This document shows, one piece after another, positions 4,177-5,918 of a stretch of 5,918 nucleotides of DNA (within the stretch, counting starts at the first letter, position 1; every line of letters begins with the position of its first letter). The stretch is from RUG11237 sp964450185 (lineage in GTDB: Bacteria; Bacillota; Clostridia; Lachnospirales; Lachnospiraceae): NCBI GenBank assembly GCA_964450185.1, contig CAYVCL010000113.1, positions 1-5,918 on the forward strand. Reading direction: 5' to 3'. A program made the translations under genes and the position numbers. The notes below the pieces were generated by a model. The model saw only the letters and a program-made list of their open reading frames with translations. It searched no databases and was not told the DNA's origin.

Positions 4177-5040
4177 TTAAGCTTTTCCTACAGATCCGAA
4201 TAATTCCATTTTTTCTTTTACAGTTGCTTTGATAGCTTCTGCACCTGGAGCAAGTAACTTACGAGGATCAAATCCTTTTCCTTCTAAGTCTTTTCCAGCT
4301 TCTACATATTTACGTGTAGCGTCTGCAAATGCTAACTGGCATTCTGTGTTAACGTTGATTTTAGCAACTCCTAAAGAGATAGCTTTCTTAATCATATCTT
4401 CTGGGATACCTGTACCACCATGAAGAACTAATGGCATATCTCCTGTTAACTGCTGAATTGCATCTAATGTTTCGAAGCTTAATCCTTCCCAGTTTTCAGG
4501 ATATTTTCCGTGGATGTTACCGATACCAGCTGCTAACATAGTTACTCCTAAGTCAGCGATTGATTTACATTCCTGTGGATCTGCACATTCACCTTTACCA
4601 ACAACACCGTCTTCTTCTCCACCGATAGAACCAACTTCTGCTTCTAAGGACATTCCTTTTTCTGCAGTAATCTTAACTAATTCTGTTGTTTTTGCAACGT
4701 TTTCGTCGATTGGGTAATGAGAACCATCGAACATTACAGAAGAAAATCCAGCTTCGATACATTTCATACATCCTTCGTAGCTACCGTGATCAAGATGTAA
4801 TGCTACTGGAACAGTGATGTTTAATTCTTCTAACATTCCGTTTACCATACCTACAACAGTTTTGTAACCTGCCATATACTTTCCAGCACCTTCGGATACA
4901 CCTAAAATAACTGGGGAATTTAATTCCTGAGCTGTCTGTAAAATAGCTTTTGTCCATTCAAGGTTGTTAATATTGAACTGACCTACTGCATAATGTCCTG
5001 CTTTTGCTTTCTGAAGCATTTCTTTTGCTGAAACTAACAT
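4177..5040 (-). CDS. fba: Class II fructose-1,6-bisphosphate aldolase
   Basis: This zinc-dependent aldolase splits fructose 1,6-bisphosphate into dihydroxyacetone phosphate and glyceraldehyde 3-phosphate in glycolysis, and runs in reverse in gluconeogenesis. The product is 287 residues, the normal size of the short class II form. Visible motifs are LHLDHGS (81-87; catalytic D84, zinc ligand H85), SLEAEVG (131-137; E135), AGIGNIHGKY (171-180; zinc ligand H177), LHGGTGIP (206-213; zinc ligand H207) and KINVNTE (227-233; phosphate and substrate binding). The ATG at 5040 is preceded by GGAGGTT at good spacing. It lies 33 bp downstream of the lipid kinase gene on the same strand, with no convincing promoter in the gap, and is followed by a strong terminator. 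A promoter inside the end of the kinase gene cannot be excluded. Confidence 0.97.
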   Translation of the reverse strand: MLVSAKEMLQKAKAGHYAVGQFNINNLEWTKAILQTAQELNSPVILGVSEGAGKYMAGYKTVVGMVNGMLEELNITVPVALHLDHGSYEGCMKCIEAGFSSVMFDGSHYPIDENVAKTTELVKITAEKGMSLEAEVGSIGGEEDGVVGKGECADPQECKSIADLGVTMLAAGIGNIHGKYPENWEGLSFETLDAIQQLTGDMPLVLHGGTGIPEDMIKKAISLGVAKINVNTECQLAFADATRKYVEAGKDLEGKGFDPRKLLAPGAEAIKATVKEKMELFGSVGKA

Positions 5041-5073
5041 TCTAAATAACCTCCATTTGTAATTTTCATAACA

Positions 5074-5918
5074 TCAGTCTACCATATCTTGGTCTAAAAG
5101 TGAATAGTTTTGTTGCATTTTTTCTTGTTCCATCAATTTATGCACCTTTTTGTGGTTTACTTTTATGGAAATCGCCTGTTTATGATTCACTATTTTCGCA
5201 CACTTACGATTACCTCCAAACTCACCATCCACAGTCCACGGAATTTCACTTTCCGCCTCAAAGGTGATTTCTGACGCCTTAAAAGCATACATATATTTGC
5301 TGTCAAACTCCGCAATCAAAAGGGATGCAATAATATTCTGCAATTCAATGGGATTCTTCGGATTTTTAATCAGCGTCACCTCAAACATTCCGTCATCCAA
5401 CAACACATTGGTACTGGTATTATTCTTAAAACCTCCAACGGAAACAGAATTAGTTACCATACCATATATAAAATCCTCCTCAATCGTTTGTCCATTGGCA
5501 GTGACTTTCATGTGGTACGCTTTTATGGTATGAAGTTTCTTCATCCCTTCCAGAATATACGCCGCATGGCCAAGAAGGTTTTTAATCTCCTGAGGAGTTG
5601 CATAGGATACTTCTGTAAAAGCTCCAAACGCTGCCACGTATACGAAAAATGTATTTTCCAATTCGCCCACATCGCATTTGCACATTTGCTGTCCTACTGC
5701 AATTCTTGCCGCAGACGCCATATTTTTAGGCAGTCCCAAACTATTCCCATAATCGTTGGTGGAACCTGCCGGAATATAACCCACAGGTGTGTCTACCCCT
5801 GCTTTCATCATTCCGGTCACCACTTCATCTAACGTTCCATCTCCTCCACTGCATACCAGAAGGTCGTATTCCCCACTTCTCTTTTCTGCAATCTCTGTTG
5901 CATCTCCTCGCCGCAGTG
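5074..5918 (-). CDS. YegS/DgkB-type lipid (diacylglycerol) kinase, 5' end outside window
   Basis: This enzyme is expected to phosphorylate diacylglycerol or a related lipid with ATP at the membrane face, returning it to phospholipid synthesis. The frame is open to the right edge: residues LRRGDATEIAEKRSGEYDLL lead into VCSGGDGTLDEVV, where GGDGT is the catalytic and nucleotide-binding motif. PAGSTNDYGNSLGLP follows, then the beta-sandwich domain typical of the family. The visible part is 280 residues, so perhaps 20-40 N-terminal residues are missing. A GTG at 5823 within the frame is not the start, because it lies after GGDGT. The stop is TGA at 5076-5074, with fba 33 bp downstream. The exact lipid substrate cannot be told from sequence. 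Confidence 0.92.
   Translation of the reverse strand, partial: LRRGDATEIAEKRSGEYDLLVCSGGDGTLDEVVTGMMKAGVDTPVGYIPAGSTNDYGNSLGLPKNMASAARIAVGQQMCKCDVGELENTFFVYVAAFGAFTEVSYATPQEIKNLLGHAAYILEGMKKLHTIKAYHMKVTANGQTIEEDFIYGMVTNSVSVGGFKNNTSTNVLLDDGMFEVTLIKNPKNPIELQNIIASLLIAEFDSKYMYAFKASEITFEAESEIPWTVDGEFGGNRKCAKIVNHKQAISIKVNHKKVHKLMEQEKMQQNYSLLDQDMVD

Noticed and set aside
4229..4717. Short plus-strand open frames over fba.
   Set aside because: They are antisense to a complete aldolase with all its metal and substrate ligands and lack ribosome binding sites.
5821..5823. GTG as a possible start of the lipid kinase.
   Set aside because: The frame continues upstream to the window edge and includes the essential GGDGT motif, so the true start is outside the window.

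Overview
The window looks like chromosomal DNA of a gut-type clostridium, most likely Lachnospiraceae. The bases for this are the moderate A+T content, strong AGGAGG-type ribosome binding sites, an S10 operon beginning rpsJ-rplC with clostridial-looking protein sequences, and a class II fructose-bisphosphate aldolase next to a YegS-type lipid kinase. I cannot name the genus. No mobile element, CRISPR array, tRNA or rRNA is visible.

Layout. Positions 1-1065 (minus strand) hold the start of the S10 ribosomal-protein operon: rpsJ, then rplC, which runs off the left edge. Upstream lies a roughly 260-nt structured leader and a promoter with an A-tract UP-like element. At 1394-2569 (minus) are a HAD phosphatase and a GNAT acetyltransferase in one reading frame, separated only by a TGA. 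The GNAT part has no ordinary start codon covering its first strand, so this looks like a split fusion protein. HAD has its own good promoter. Divergent from it on the plus strand (2649-3872) are a cyclophilin-type peptidyl-prolyl isomerase and a lipoprotein gene whose signal peptide and body are in different frames (one A missing).

The gap 3873-4176 holds the most unusual material. A ladder of TTCAY-like hexamers with exact 11-bp spacing resembles a PhoB/PhoP-type binding site. It is followed by a -10 element and then an apparent small RNA of about 115 nt. That RNA has two perfect GNRA-capped hairpins, a CU-rich anti-Shine-Dalgarno-like stretch and a Rho-independent terminator. A second terminator then faces it from the aldolase gene.

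Positions 4177-5918 (minus) carry a lipid kinase (5' end outside the window) followed 33 bp later by fba. These are probably co-transcribed and end at the terminator 4119-4150.

The genes serve mostly household roles: translation, protein folding, glycolysis and lipid phosphorylation. The less explained parts are the candidate phosphate-responsive small RNA, the broken lipoprotein, the TGA-split HAD-GNAT protein and the S10 leader.
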